From: Hyphomicrobiales bacterium
GTDB lineage: Bacteria > Pseudomonadota > Alphaproteobacteria > Rhizobiales > Beijerinckiaceae
Assembly: GCA_004144595.1 (NCBI GenBank)
Contig: SEEM01000028.1
Span: forward strand, 1 to 53,913
Direction: 5' to 3'
Length of the DNA stretch: 53,913 nucleotides
Shown here piece by piece: positions 7,904 to 16,991 of the stretch. The first letter of the stretch is position 1; every line of letters begins with the position of its first letter. The position numbers and the translations under genes are program-made. A model generated the notes under the pieces. It saw only the letters and a program-made list of their open reading frames with translations. It was not told where the DNA came from and did not search any database.

Positions 7904-8896
7904 ATGACGAAGCAGACGAGGCGCGAATTCATGGCCGCTGCGGCGGCGGGGACGGCCGCGATCGCGGCGCCCAACATCCTGAGGGCGCAGGCGCTGGTGC
8001 TGCGCTGGGCCGACGGCCAGCCGGCGAGCCATCCCTCGCCGCAGAGCGCGGTGAGGGCCGCCGCCGAGATCAAGGAGAAGACCGGCGGGCGCATCGACGT
8101 CCAGTCCTTCCCGAACGGGCAGCTCGGCTCCTCCCGCGACATGGTTGAATCGGTCGCTTCGGGCGCGTTGACCATGGTGACGGAGGGCGCGGCACAGCTC
8201 GGCCAGTTCGTGCCGCAGCTCTCGATCATCGAGGCGCCCTATATCTGGAAGGATGCCGCGCATATGTCGCGCGCGCTGAAATCCCCGCTGATGGACGAGC
8301 TCAACAAGGCGCTCGTCGAAAAGCGCGGCATGCGCATGATCGGCGTCAACTATTACGGGGTCCGCCACCTCACCAGCGGCAAGAAGGCGATCAACTCCGT
8401 CGAGGATATGAAGGGCTTCAAGCTGCGCGTGCCGGAGGTCGACACCTTCCGGGCGATGGCGGAGGCCTGGGGAGCGCGGCCGACGCCGCTCAACTTCTCC
8501 GAGCTCTATCTTGCGCTCTCCCAGGGCGCCGTCGACGGGCAGGAGAACCCGCTGCCGACCATCGCCTCGGCCAAGCTCGGCGAGGTCCAGAAATATCTCG
8601 TGTTGACCGCGCATATCATCACCCCGCGGCTGGTGATCGTGAATGAGGCGGCCTGGCAGAAGATTCCGCAGGCCGACCGCGATCTCGTCACGGCGGCGAT
8701 CGACAAGGCCGCGGCCTGGCAGGACAACGAGATTCTGGAGCAGGAGAAGGGCCTCGCCGATACCTTGGCGAAGGGCGGCATGACGGTGATCAAGCCGGAC
8801 AACGAGGCCTTCCGCAAGCCGGTGCTGGCGACGGTTCCCGCCAAGTTCGAGAGCAAATGGGGCAAGGGCCTTTGGGACCGCATCCAGGGGCTGTGA
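7904..8896 (+). CDS. dctP: TRAP transporter substrate-binding protein (DctP family)
   Basis: A 330-residue periplasmic receptor. The N-terminus TKQTRREFMAAAAAGTAAI is a Tat-type signal with cleavage near AQA (about residue 28). The mature part has the DctP-family pattern, with the KGFKLRVPEV segment and its conserved arginine that binds the substrate carboxylate, and the QGAVDGQENPL motif. Together with the next two genes it makes a complete sodium-coupled importer for an organic or sugar acid. Confidence 0.9.
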   Translation: MTKQTRREFMAAAAAGTAAIAAPNILRAQALVLRWADGQPASHPSPQSAVRAAAEIKEKTGGRIDVQSFPNGQLGSSRDMVESVASGALTMVTEGAAQLGQFVPQLSIIEAPYIWKDAAHMSRALKSPLMDELNKALVEKRGMRMIGVNYYGVRHLTSGKKAINSVEDMKGFKLRVPEVDTFRAMAEAWGARPTPLNFSELYLALSQGAVDGQENPLPTIASAKLGEVQKYLVLTAHIITPRLVIVNEAAWQKIPQADRDLVTAAIDKAAAWQDNEILEQEKGLADTLAKGGMTVIKPDNEAFRKPVLATVPAKFESKWGKGLWDRIQGL

Positions 8897-8939
8897 AGGC
8901 GGGTCTCAATCGCGCTCCGTCACGCTGCTTTCATTTCCC

Positions 8940-9031
8940 GTCCTGGTCGGGCTTGTCCCGACCATCCACGCCTTCGCTGGTCCAGCCCGTGTTCAAGACA
9001 TGGATGCTCGCCACAAGGGCCAGCATGACGG
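8940..9031. repeat. REP-like element (copy 4)
   Basis: It has the stem GGTCGGG with CCCGACC, a central CCACGCCTT facing CAAGACATGG, and an imperfect GCTCGCC/GGCCAGC stem before ATGAC. It lies between the TRAP binding-protein gene and the small permease gene. Confidence 0.7.
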
Positions 9032-9097
9032 GCGGGCAGGCCTTTGGCAGGGCGTGACGGCAGCGCTGTCTGATCCGAGATAAGGAAAGCAATCCGC

Positions 9098-9610
9098 ATG
9101 ACGCGCTGGTCCAAGGCCTTCGACCGCCTGATTGAGGTGATCGCGGCGATCCTCATCGTGGCGCTGCTCGTCGTCGTCACCCTCGGCATCGTCACGCGGG
9201 CGGTGGGCGAGCCGCTGATCTGGACCGACGAGGTCTCGCGCTTCCTGATGCTGTGGGTCGCGGTCGCCGGCTGGGTCCTGGCGAGCCGGCGACGCGCTCA
9301 TATCCGCATCCGCTTCTTCCACAACCTGCTGCCGCAGCAGGGCTGGCGGGCGGCCGAGAGCGTGATGCAATCGGCGATGATCGTCTTCGGCCTGCTGGTG
9401 AGCTGGTACAGCGTCCATCTGATCCAGGCGAATTACGACCTCGAGGCGACGACCGTGCCGCTCTCGATGGGGCTGCTCTATGTGCCGATGCTGGTGGCCG
9501 GCGTCGTCACCGCGCTGCAGGGGCTGGCCGAACTGATCGACAATATCAGGAACTGGCACAACCCGCCGTTTCCGCCGGTCACGCCGACGCTGCAGGAGGC
9601 GGCCGAGTGA
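9098..9610 (+). CDS. dctQ: TRAP transporter small permease (DctQ family)
   Basis: A 170-residue membrane protein with four predicted membrane segments (near residues 12-34, 48-66, 87-106 and 129-148). It has the typical WTDEVSRFLMLWVAVAG motif between the first two. AAGGAAAG precedes the ATG. It holds the receptor and the large permease together. Its stop codon overlaps the GTG start of the next gene by three bases, so the two permeases are translationally coupled. Confidence 0.9.
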   Translation: MTRWSKAFDRLIEVIAAILIVALLVVVTLGIVTRAVGEPLIWTDEVSRFLMLWVAVAGWVLASRRRAHIRIRFFHNLLPQQGWRAAESVMQSAMIVFGLLVSWYSVHLIQANYDLEATTVPLSMGLLYVPMLVAGVVTALQGLAELIDNIRNWHNPPFPPVTPTLQEAAE

Positions 9611-10893
9611 GCACGCTGATCTTCCAGATCTCGGCCGTCTGGCTGCTGTCCATCCTGGCGGGCTTCCCGCTCTTCGCCTCGATGGGGCTTGCCGCCTTCG
9701 CCTTCGTACTGATCGGCGATTTCTCCGCCTCGATCGTGCCGCAGAAAATGGCGCAGGCGATGAATTCCTTCCCGATCGTGGCGGCACCGCTCTTCATCCT
9801 GATGGGCAACATCCTGGGCGCGGCGCGGATCACAGACCGCATCGTCGCCTTCGCCACGGCCGTGCTCGGCTGGCTGCGCGGCGGCTATGCCCACGCCTCG
9901 ATCCTGACCAGCATGATCTTCGCCGGGATGGTGGGTTCGGCCGTCGCGGATGCGGCGGGCTCGGGCGCGATCGAGATTCGCGCCATGCGCAAGGCGGGCT
10001 ACCGGCCGGAGACGGCGGCCTCGATCACGGCGGCGGCGGCGACGATCGGCCCGATCATCCCGCCCTCGCTGCCAATGGTGATCTATGGGGTCACGGCCGA
10101 CGTCTCGATCGGGCGGCTCTTCATCGGCGGAGTCATCCCCGGCATCCTGATGGGGCTGTCGCTGATGGTCATGGTCGCGATCATCGCCAGGCGGCAGGGC
10201 TTCCAGAAGGAGAAGTTCAAGGGCTTCCGCGAGATCGGGCGGAGCTTCGTCAACGGATTCTTCGCGCTGATGACGCCGCCACTCATTCTCGGGGGCATGT
10301 TTACCGGCATCTTCACGCCGACCGAAGCTGCGGCCGTGGCCTGCCTCTACGCGCTGTTCCTCGGCTTCTTCGTCTATCGTACGCTAGAGGTGAAGCAGCT
10401 CTGGCCGATCCTGATCGAGACCGTCGAGACCACCGGGCTCGTCACGGTGCTGGTGATGGCGGCAGGCGCGCTCGGCTGGTGCATGTCGATCTCGCGCGTG
10501 CCGCAGACGCTGACGCCGCTGATCGTCGAGACGATCAAGGACCCGCTGGTCTTTCTGCTGGTCTGCAACCTGATCCTGCTCGTCGTCGGCTGCTTCATGG
10601 AGGCGCTGGCGGCGCTGCTGATCCTGATCCCGATCCTTGTGCCGGCGGCGCACAGCTTCGGCATCGACCCCGTGCAGTTCGGCATCATCATGATCCTGAA
10701 CCTGATCCTGGGGACGATCCACCCGCCGATCGGCGTGGTGCTCTTCGTGGTGACGCGCATCGCCGACGTCTCCTTCGAGACGATGTCGAAGGCGATCCTG
10801 CCCTGGCTCGTGCCGCTGCTGGTGGTGCTGGCCATGATCACGCTCTGGCCGCCGCTGACGACCTGGCTGCCGAACCATGTGATGGGGCCGTGA
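9607..10893 (+). CDS. dctM: TRAP transporter large permease (DctM family)
   Basis: A 428-residue membrane protein with about twelve hydrophobic segments, the ion-coupled transport subunit. It has family motifs GMVGSAVADAAGSGAIEI, PIIPPSLPMVIYGV, GIFTPTEAAAVA and GTIHPPIGVVLFV. The start is the GTG at 9607, overlapping the end of dctQ; a longer upstream frame belongs to the shadow of dctQ. Its stop is only 18 bases from the convergent PPK2 gene, leaving no room for a large terminator. Confidence 0.9.
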   Translation: MSTLIFQISAVWLLSILAGFPLFASMGLAAFAFVLIGDFSASIVPQKMAQAMNSFPIVAAPLFILMGNILGAARITDRIVAFATAVLGWLRGGYAHASILTSMIFAGMVGSAVADAAGSGAIEIRAMRKAGYRPETAASITAAAATIGPIIPPSLPMVIYGVTADVSIGRLFIGGVIPGILMGLSLMVMVAIIARRQGFQKEKFKGFREIGRSFVNGFFALMTPPLILGGMFTGIFTPTEAAAVACLYALFLGFFVYRTLEVKQLWPILIETVETTGLVTVLVMAAGALGWCMSISRVPQTLTPLIVETIKDPLVFLLVCNLILLVVGCFMEALAALLILIPILVPAAHSFGIDPVQFGIIMILNLILGTIHPPIGVVLFVVTRIADVSFETMSKAILPWLVPLLVVLAMITLWPPLTTWLPNHVMGP

Positions 10894-10911
10894 GAGGCGG
10901 TCGGCGCGCTC

Positions 10912-11862
10912 TCAGCTCTCCGGCTCGCCGCCATTGTCGAGGTAGCGATCGACCGGGATGACGATGTCCTCGTCGAGCAGCCCGATCGCGGCCTCGTCCT
11001 TGTCCTTGTAGGGGATCGCACGCAGGACGTGACGGATCGCGTTCAGCCGGGCGCGGAGCTTGTCGTTGCTGCGCACGACGTGCCAGGGCGCCGCTTCGGT
11101 CGAGGTGCGAGAGAGCATTTGGTCGAAGGCGCGGGAATAGTCGTCGAAGCGCGGGACGGACTCGAAATCGATCGGCGAAAGCTTCCAGCGCTTGAGGGGA
11201 TCGTGCCAGCGCGCGTGCAGGCGCGTCATCTGCATCTCACGCCCGATCGTCAGGAAGAGCTTGATCAGGCGAACGCCGTCGCGGGCGAGCATGCCCTCGA
11301 AGACGGGCGCCTCGTCGAGAAAACGCTCGGTCTCCTCCGGCTTGCAGAAGCCCATGACGCGCTCGACGCCGGCGCGGTTGTACCAGGAGCGGTCGAAGAA
11401 CACGATCTCGCCGGCGGTCGGCATCTGCGCGGCGTAGCGCTGGAAATACCACTGGCCCTTCTCGGTGTCGGAAGGCTTGGAGAGGGCCACGATGCGGGCC
11501 TGGCGCGGATTGAGGTGCTGGGTGAAGCGGGCGATGGTGCCGCCCTTGCCGGCGCCGTCGCGCCCTTCGAAGACGATCACGATGCGCTCGCCCTGCTTGC
11601 TTGCCCAGCGCGTCAGCTTCTGCAGCTCGATCTGCAGCGGCTCCATCTCGCGGTTGTAGCGCTTGCGCTTCATCCGCTTGCCATAGGGGTAGTTGCCGCT
11701 GTGATAGGCGGCGTCGATGATGGCTTCCGGCAGGCTGTCGGCCTCGATATCGAAGCCCTTGGTCTTTCCGGATTTGGCGCGGGCCTTGGCCGGCTTGGCG
11801 TGATCTTCCGATGGCACGACGATGCGATCCTTCACGTCCGAACCCGAGAATTTCTTCGCCAT
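10912..11862 (-). CDS. ppk2: Polyphosphate kinase 2
   Basis: A 316-residue PPK2-family enzyme that transfers phosphate between polyphosphate and nucleoside diphosphates. The Walker A motif EGRDGAGKGG lies near residue 100, the lid arginines in KPSDTEKGQWYFQRY, and Walker B in FFDRSWYNRAGVE. The first 60 residues are a Lys-rich extension. Sequence features fit the one-domain class found in rhizobia. It is divergent from phoR and next to the whole Pho/Pst cluster, which makes a link to phosphate storage likely, but I found no Pho box in the 119 bases between them. Confidence 0.92.
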   Translation of the reverse strand: MAKKFSGSDVKDRIVVPSEDHAKPAKARAKSGKTKGFDIEADSLPEAIIDAAYHSGNYPYGKRMKRKRYNREMEPLQIELQKLTRWASKQGERIVIVFEGRDGAGKGGTIARFTQHLNPRQARIVALSKPSDTEKGQWYFQRYAAQMPTAGEIVFFDRSWYNRAGVERVMGFCKPEETERFLDEAPVFEGMLARDGVRLIKLFLTIGREMQMTRLHARWHDPLKRWKLSPIDFESVPRFDDYSRAFDQMLSRTSTEAAPWHVVRSNDKLRARLNAIRHVLRAIPYKDKDEAAIGLLDEDIVIPVDRYLDNGGEPES

Positions 11863-11981
11863 GGGAGCGCCTCCGTTTCTGGGACAGCCTAGCCGGCTAG
11901 CTCACGGAAGGGAATTGACGCCCGTCGCGCTTCCGCTCAGGAAGAGGCCGTCGGCATCTGCCATCTGTCTCCGGGCTCTCC

Positions 11982-13031
11982 ATGGTCTCGCTTTCCGCTG
12001 CCAATGCCGCACTGGTGCGGGACATGATCGAGGCGATCGGCGCGCCGGCCGTGCTGCTCGACGGGCAGGGCGTGGCGCAGGCGCTGAGCCCGGCCATGCC
12101 CGTCCTGATTCCGGGGCTGGCAGTCGGCAAGCTGCTGGCGCTGGTGCTGCGCGATCCCGATCTCAACGACGCGATCGAGCAGGTGGCGATCGAGGGCGGG
12201 CGCAAGACGGTGGAGCTCGTCGAGCGCGTGCCGGTCGAGCGGACCTTCCGCATCCATATCGCGGCGCTGCGCGACAGCGGCCTGCGCCATGCGACGCTGC
12301 TGACCTTCCAGGACCTGAGCGAGCAGCGCGTGATCGAGCGCATGCGCGTCGATTTCGTCGCCAATGCCAGTCATGAACTGCGCACGCCGCTGGCCTCGCT
12401 GCTCGGCTTCGTCGAGACCCTGCAGGGGCCGGCGCGGAACGACGAGCGGGCGCGCGAGCGCTTCCTCGCCATCATGCGCGAGCAGGGGCTGCGGATGGCA
12501 CGGCTCGTCGACGACCTGCTCTCGCTGTCGCGGATCGAACAGCGCGCCCATGTCGCTCCGGACACGCCGGTGGATCTTGCCGGCATCGCCCGCGAGATCG
12601 TGGATTCGCTGACGCTGATGGCGAAGGAGCGACAGGTCACGCTGACGCTGAAGACGCCGCGCGAGGCTCTGCAGGTGCCGGGCGACCGCGACGAATTGCT
12701 GCGCCTGATGGAAAATCTCGTCGAGAACGCGATCAAGTATGGCAAGCGGGGCGGAGCGGTCGCGATCACCGTCGAGGCCGGCGAGAGCGAGGCCAGCTTC
12801 AGCGTGCGCGACGATGGGCCGGGCATCGCGCCGGAGCATCTGCCGCGCCTGACCGAGCGCTTCTACCGGGTCGACACTGCCGCTAGCCGGGAGGCCGGCG
12901 GCACGGGCCTGGGCCTCGCCATCGTCAAGCATATCGTGCTGCGCCATCGCGGACGCCTGACGATCGAAAGCAAGGCGGGCGAGGGCGCGACGTTCAAGGC
13001 GATCCTGCCGCGCTTCGAGGGCAGAGCGTAG
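11982..13031 (+). CDS. phoR: Phosphate regulon sensor kinase PhoR, soluble form
   Basis: A 349-residue histidine kinase. Residues 1-110 form a PAS-like domain, followed by the H-box NASHELRTPLASLLGF (histidine near residue 129), the N-box ENLVENAIKYG, and ATP-lid motifs DDGPGIAPEH and GGTGLGLAIVKH. It starts the operon that runs to phoB. No hydrophobic membrane segment is present. The frame is closed by stop codons at 11898 and 11916, so a missed N-terminal membrane anchor is not available. Most PhoR proteins are membrane-anchored, so signalling here must depend on contact with PhoU or PstB. The ribosome binding site is weak. Confidence 0.88.
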   Translation: MVSLSAANAALVRDMIEAIGAPAVLLDGQGVAQALSPAMPVLIPGLAVGKLLALVLRDPDLNDAIEQVAIEGGRKTVELVERVPVERTFRIHIAALRDSGLRHATLLTFQDLSEQRVIERMRVDFVANASHELRTPLASLLGFVETLQGPARNDERARERFLAIMREQGLRMARLVDDLLSLSRIEQRAHVAPDTPVDLAGIAREIVDSLTLMAKERQVTLTLKTPREALQVPGDRDELLRLMENLVENAIKYGKRGGAVAITVEAGESEASFSVRDDGPGIAPEHLPRLTERFYRVDTAASREAGGTGLGLAIVKHIVLRHRGRLTIESKAGEGATFKAILPRFEGRA

Positions 13032-13128
13032 GGCGATACCCGCGCATTCGGCCTGCCCCGGAATGACGGGGGTTTACCGACCGGTGCCGGGGCCGCTTTC
13101 GCAGCTTCATGACAGCTTTCATGACGGA

Positions 13129-13146
13129 TTGTCATTTGGCTGTCAC
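13129..13146 (+). promoter_or_regulatory. Pho box upstream of pstS
   Basis: TTGTCAT (13129-13135) and CTGTCAC (13140-13146) are spaced by four bases, giving the 11-base repeat that PhoB binds. It lies 57 bases before the pstS start and reads in the direction of pstS. ATGACAG and ATGACGG at 13109 and 13121 are in the opposite orientation with a 12-base step and are less convincing. Confidence 0.8.
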
Positions 13147-13202
13147 ACAGAGGGTGTTCTGACAGGGCCGCTGCATATAACGACCCAATGAGGACATCTC
13201 AC

Positions 13203-14228
13203 ATGCGCAAGATTCTCGTTCTCGCGGCTGTTGCCGCCGGGATCGCCGGTTCCGCCCAGGCTGCCGACATCACCGGCGCCGGCGCGACTTTCCCCTTCCC
13301 GATCTATGCGAAGTGGGCCGAGGCCTACAAGAAGGAGACGGGCACCGGCCTGAACTACCAGTCGATCGGCTCGGGTGGCGGCATCCGCCAGATCAAGGCC
13401 AAGACCGTCGCCTTCGGCGCGACCGACGCCCCGCTCAAGGGCGAGGACCTGACCAAGGACGGCCTGATCCAGTTCCCGACCGTGATGGGCGGCGTCGTGC
13501 CGGCCGTGAACATCGCCGGCGTCGAGCCGGGCAAGCTCAAGCTCTCGGGCGAGATCATCGCCCAGATCTACATGGGCGACATCAAGAAGTGGAACGACCC
13601 GAAGATCGTCGCGCTCAATGCCGGCGTCACCCTCCCGGACGCGAACATCAACCCGGTCTACCGCTCGGACGGCTCGGGCACGACCTTCGTGTTCACCGAT
13701 TATCTCGCCAAGGTCTCGGCCGAGTGGAAGTCGAAGCTCGGCACCAACACCGCCGTGCAGTGGCCGGTCGGCATCGGCGGCAAGGGCAATGAGGGCGTCT
13801 CCGCCTCGGTCAAGCAGGTCGCCAACTCGATCGGCTATGTCGAATATGCCTATGCCAAGCAGAACAAGCTCTCCCACGCCCTCGTGAAGAATGCCGATGG
13901 CAACTTCCCGGCGCCGGAAGAGAAGGCCTTCCAGGCCGCTGCCGCCAACGCCAACTGGAGCGAGCAGCCCGGCTTCGGCATCTCGCTGAACAACCAGAAG
14001 GGCGCGGACGCCTGGCCGATCACCTCGGCGACCTTCATCCTGGTCTATGCCAAGCCGGAGAAGCCGGAAGATACGCAGGCCGCGCTGAAGTTCTTCGACT
14101 GGGTCTACAAGAACGGCGACAAGCTCGCGAGCGAGCTCGACTACGTCGCCCTCCCGTCGAACGTGAAGGACCAGGTTCGCAACGCCTGGAAGGGCGTGAC
14201 CGACACTGCCGGCAAGCCGATCTTCTGA
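13203..14228 (+). CDS. pstS: Phosphate-binding protein PstS
   Basis: A 341-residue periplasmic receptor for inorganic phosphate. A Sec signal peptide spans residues 1-21 (KILVLAAVAAGIAGSAQA). The mature N-terminus has ITGAGATFPFPIY, and YRSDGSGTTFVF near residue 155 holds the conserved phosphate-binding Ser-Gly-Thr. The ATG at 13203 is preferred over 13188 because GAGGA lies eight bases ahead of it and the signal peptide then starts normally. It is transcribed from the Pho box just upstream. Confidence 0.95.
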   Translation: MRKILVLAAVAAGIAGSAQAADITGAGATFPFPIYAKWAEAYKKETGTGLNYQSIGSGGGIRQIKAKTVAFGATDAPLKGEDLTKDGLIQFPTVMGGVVPAVNIAGVEPGKLKLSGEIIAQIYMGDIKKWNDPKIVALNAGVTLPDANINPVYRSDGSGTTFVFTDYLAKVSAEWKSKLGTNTAVQWPVGIGGKGNEGVSASVKQVANSIGYVEYAYAKQNKLSHALVKNADGNFPAPEEKAFQAAAANANWSEQPGFGISLNNQKGADAWPITSATFILVYAKPEKPEDTQAALKFFDWVYKNGDKLASELDYVALPSNVKDQVRNAWKGVTDTAGKPIF

Positions 14229-14242
14229 TCGCCGCCGCTTTT

Positions 14243-14387
14243 CCCTTCTCCCCCTGCGGGAGAAGGTGGCCCGAAGGGCAGGATGAGAGGTCGCGGGACG
14301 TTCGTCGCCTGCGGCCTTTCAAGCAGATACGGGGAAGCGTCGCGCGACCCCTCACCCCAACCCGCTCCCGCAAGGGGAGAGGGGGCC
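14243..14387. repeat. REP-like element, C type (CTTCTCC / GGAGAAGG)
   Basis: CCCTTCTCC...GGAGAAGG forms the first stem, and CTCCCGCAAGGGGAG-type pairing forms the last, with a central stretch rich in GCG. This is the widespread Rhizobiales intergenic palindrome. It fills the pstS-pstC gap. Confidence 0.75.
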
Positions 14388-14404
14388 GACCGGAGCCTTC
14401 GCGG

Positions 14405-15127
14405 ATGACCGCAGCAACCGACATGACGAGCATTCCCGGCGCGACGCCGATCGTGCGGAAGACGCCCAAGGCGACTTTCGACCTTGTCTTCCGCAATGCC
14501 AGCTTCGCGGCCGCGCTGCTGGTGCTGGTGCTGCTCGCCGCGATCATGGCCTCGATGGTCATCGGCGGCTGGCCGGCCTTCCGCGAATTCGGCCTCGGCT
14601 TCATCACCTCCAGCGTCTGGGATACCCAGAACGAGCAATACGGCGCCTGGCCGGCGATCGTCGGCACGCTCTCAACGGCGCTGATCGCGCTGGTGATCGG
14701 CGTGCCGCTCTCGCTCGGCATCGCGGTCTACCTGACCCAGCTCGCGCCGGCCTGGTTCAAGAAGCCGGTCTCGACCGCGATCGAGCTGCTCGCCGCCGTG
14801 CCCTCGATCATCTACGGCATGTGGGGCGTGCGCCATGTCCTGGTGCCGCAGGCCGGCGTCTCGATCATCGGCGCGGTGATGCTGGGGCTCGGCCGCGCGC
14901 TCGGCGAGACGATGGCGGTGACCTTCGTGGTCGGCAACGCAAACCGGCTCTCGGCCTCGATCCTCGATCCAGGCTCGACCATCGCCTCGCGCATCGCCAA
15001 CGAGTTCAACGAGGCGATGGGCCTCCAGCTCAACGCGCTGATCGCGCTGGGCTGCATCCTGTTCTTCGTCACCTTCGTCGTCCTCGTCATCGCGCGGCTG
15101 CTGGTCGCCCGCGTCAAGCGCTACTGA
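14405..15127 (+). CDS. pstC: Phosphate ABC permease PstC with an internal in-frame deletion
   Basis: Only 240 residues, against about 310-320 for PstC. The first 141 residues, ending in SIIYGMWG, and the last 99, from RHVLVPQAG through [15 protein letters not shown], match the family well. Between them about 84 residues are absent when compared with E. coli PstC as I recall it. The missing part holds the periplasmic loop, one membrane segment and the EAA coupling loop that docks on PstB. The reading frame is intact across the junction near 14828. The protein is probably not a working channel subunit. It could be a strain-specific deletion or an assembly error. Confidence 0.9.
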   Translation: MTAATDMTSIPGATPIVRKTPKATFDLVFRNASFAAALLVLVLLAAIMASMVIGGWPAFREFGLGFITSSVWDTQNEQYGAWPAIVGTLSTALIALVIGVPLSLGIAVYLTQLAPAWFKKPVSTAIELLAAVPSIIYGMWGVRHVLVPQAGVSIIGAVMLGLGRALGETMAVTFVVGNANRLSASILDPGSTIASRIANEFNEAMGLQLNALIALGCILFFVTFVVLVIARLLVARVKRY

Positions 15128-15138
15128 GGCTCATCTCC

Positions 15139-16023
15139 ATGACCCTGACGACCACGCCTCGCGAACTGCCGCATCAACCCTGGGGGCGCGTGCGCCAGTC
15201 CCGCCGCACCGCCGACCGGATGATGAAGCTCATCGCCACCGGCTTTACCTTCACCGCGATCTTCGTGCTGTTCTGGATCCTCGGCATGCTCGTGGTGAAG
15301 GGCATCGGCGGGCTTTCCGTCGCGACCTTCACCGCGGTGACTCCCGGCCCCGGCAGCGAGGGCGGCGGCCTCGCCAATGCCATCGTCGGCTCCTTCGTCC
15401 TGACCTTCCTCGGCATCGCCATCGCCACGCCGATCGGCGTGCTGGCCGGGACCTGGCTGGCGGAATACGGTCGCGGCTCGAAGCTCGCGAACGTCATTCG
15501 CTTCATCAACGACATCCTGCTCTCGGCGCCGTCGATCCTGATCGGCCTGTTCGTCTACGTCATCCTGGTCGAGCCGTTCCGCGGCTATTCAGGATGGGCC
15601 GGCGGCGTTGCGCTCGGCATCATCGCGATCCCCGTCATCGTGCGCACCACCGAAGACATGCTGAACCTCGTGCCCGGCCCCTTGCGGGAGGCCGGCGCCG
15701 CGCTCGGCGCGCCGCCCTCCGTCGTCGTGACCTCGGTGACCTGGCGGGCGGCCAAGGCCGGCATGGTCACCGGCATCCTGCTGGCGCTCGCCCGCATTGC
15801 CGGCGAGACCGCGCCGCTGCTCTTCACCGCGCTGAACAATAATTTCTGGTTTTCGCCGACTCTCGTCGGCGGCGTCTCGAACCTGCCGGTTACGATCTAC
15901 CAGTTCGCCTCCGCCCCTTACGAGAACTGGCAGGAGCTCGCCTGGGCCGGCTCGCTGATCATCACCGTCTCGATCCTCGTGCTCTCGCTTATCGCCCGGC
16001 GCATCGTCGCCGGCGGCAAGTAG
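15139..16023 (+). CDS. pstA: Phosphate ABC permease PstA
   Basis: A 294-residue membrane protein with six predicted segments. It has the expected coupling loop [19 protein letters not shown] near residue 180 and the late motif [17 protein letters not shown]. Length and motifs are normal, in contrast to its partner PstC. The ATG at 15139 is twelve bases after the pstC stop. The upstream frame extension is the shadow of pstC. Confidence 0.95.
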   Translation: MTLTTTPRELPHQPWGRVRQSRRTADRMMKLIATGFTFTAIFVLFWILGMLVVKGIGGLSVATFTAVTPGPGSEGGGLANAIVGSFVLTFLGIAIATPIGVLAGTWLAEYGRGSKLANVIRFINDILLSAPSILIGLFVYVILVEPFRGYSGWAGGVALGIIAIPVIVRTTEDMLNLVPGPLREAGAALGAPPSVVVTSVTWRAAKAGMVTGILLALARIAGETAPLLFTALNNNFWFSPTLVGGVSNLPVTIYQFASAPYENWQELAWAGSLIITVSILVLSLIARRIVAGGK

Positions 16024-16064
16024 AGCTTGAACCCCACCCGGTCGCGACCGACCTTGAGGACTTA

Positions 16065-16871
16065 ATGTCGATGCTTTCGACCCTTGAACTCTCCCCCCAG
16101 TCGCTCGATGCGCAGGCGCCCGTCCGGATCGCGGTGAAGAACCTCGATTTCTACTACGGCGAGCACAAGGCGCTGAAGAACATCAATCTCGATTTCCGCG
16201 ACCGGCATGTCACGGCGCTGATCGGCCCGTCGGGCTGCGGCAAGTCGACCCTGCTGCGCATCTTCAACCGCATCTACTCGCTCTATCCGGAGCAGCGTGC
16301 GGAAGGGCAGGTGATGCTCGATGGACGCAACGTCATCTCCAACGAGGTCGACGTCAACGAATTGCGCTCGCGCGTCGGCATGGTCTTCCAGAAGCCGACG
16401 CCGTTCCCGATGTCGATCTACGACAACGTCGCCTTCGGCATCCGCCTCTACGAAAAGCCGCCGAAGTCGGAACTCGACGACCGCGTCGAGGGTGCCCTGC
16501 GTCGCTCGGCCCTCTGGGACGAGGTCAAGGACAAACTGAAGAGCTCCGGCATGGGCCTTTCCGGCGGCCAGCAGCAGCGCCTGTGCATCGCGCGCACCAT
16601 TGCGCAGAAGCCTGAGGTGATCCTGTTCGACGAGCCGACCTCGGCGCTCGACCCGATCTCGACCGGCAAGATCGAGGATCTGCTGGAGCAGCTGAAGAGC
16701 GATTTCACCATCGTCATCGTCACGCACAACATGCAGCAGGCAGCGCGCATCTCGCAGTACACGGCCTTCATGTATCTCGGTGAGGTCATCGAGTTCGCTC
16801 CGACCAACACGATCTTCATGAACCCCGCCAAAAAGCAGACCCAGGACTACGTCACCGGTCGTTTCGGCTGA
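16065..16871 (+). CDS. pstB: Phosphate ABC transporter ATPase PstB
   Basis: A 268-residue ATPase with Walker [10 protein letters not shown] (residues 54-62), the Q-loop [10 protein letters not shown] typical of PstB, signature LSGGQQQR near residue 165, Walker [13 protein letters not shown] and the H-loop VTHN. It drives phosphate uptake and, with PhoU, passes the phosphate status to PhoR. All motifs are intact. Confidence 0.97.
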   Translation: MSMLSTLELSPQSLDAQAPVRIAVKNLDFYYGEHKALKNINLDFRDRHVTALIGPSGCGKSTLLRIFNRIYSLYPEQRAEGQVMLDGRNVISNEVDVNELRSRVGMVFQKPTPFPMSIYDNVAFGIRLYEKPPKSELDDRVEGALRRSALWDEVKDKLKSSGMGLSGGQQQRLCIARTIAQKPEVILFDEPTSALDPISTGKIEDLLEQLKSDFTIVIVTHNMQQAARISQYTAFMYLGEVIEFAPTNTIFMNPAKKQTQDYVTGRFG

Positions 16872-16886
16872 ATTTGCGAACCATCA

Positions 16887-16934
16887 GCCCTCATCCTCGG
16901 GACGCACGCGACGCTTGCTCCTCGGGATGAGGGC
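16887..16934. repeat. Palindrome between pstB and phoU
   Basis: GCCCTCATCC (16887-16896) is the reverse complement of GGATGAGGGC (16925-16934), 28 bases apart. No T-run follows, so it is more like a REP or mRNA-processing hairpin than a terminator. Confidence 0.6.
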
Positions 16935-16991
16935 CGAGGAATGAACACGACGACGCTGCACCGGCGCCAACGATCTAGAGGACACGCCGCC

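Noticed and set aside
13109..13127. Second Pho box in reverse orientation near phoR
   Set aside because: The step is 12 bases instead of 11 and it points back into phoR, so it is weaker than the forward pair.
13188..13202. Upstream ATG for pstS
   Set aside because: It would put five polar residues ahead of the signal peptide, and the Shine-Dalgarno sequence lies between the two ATG codons.
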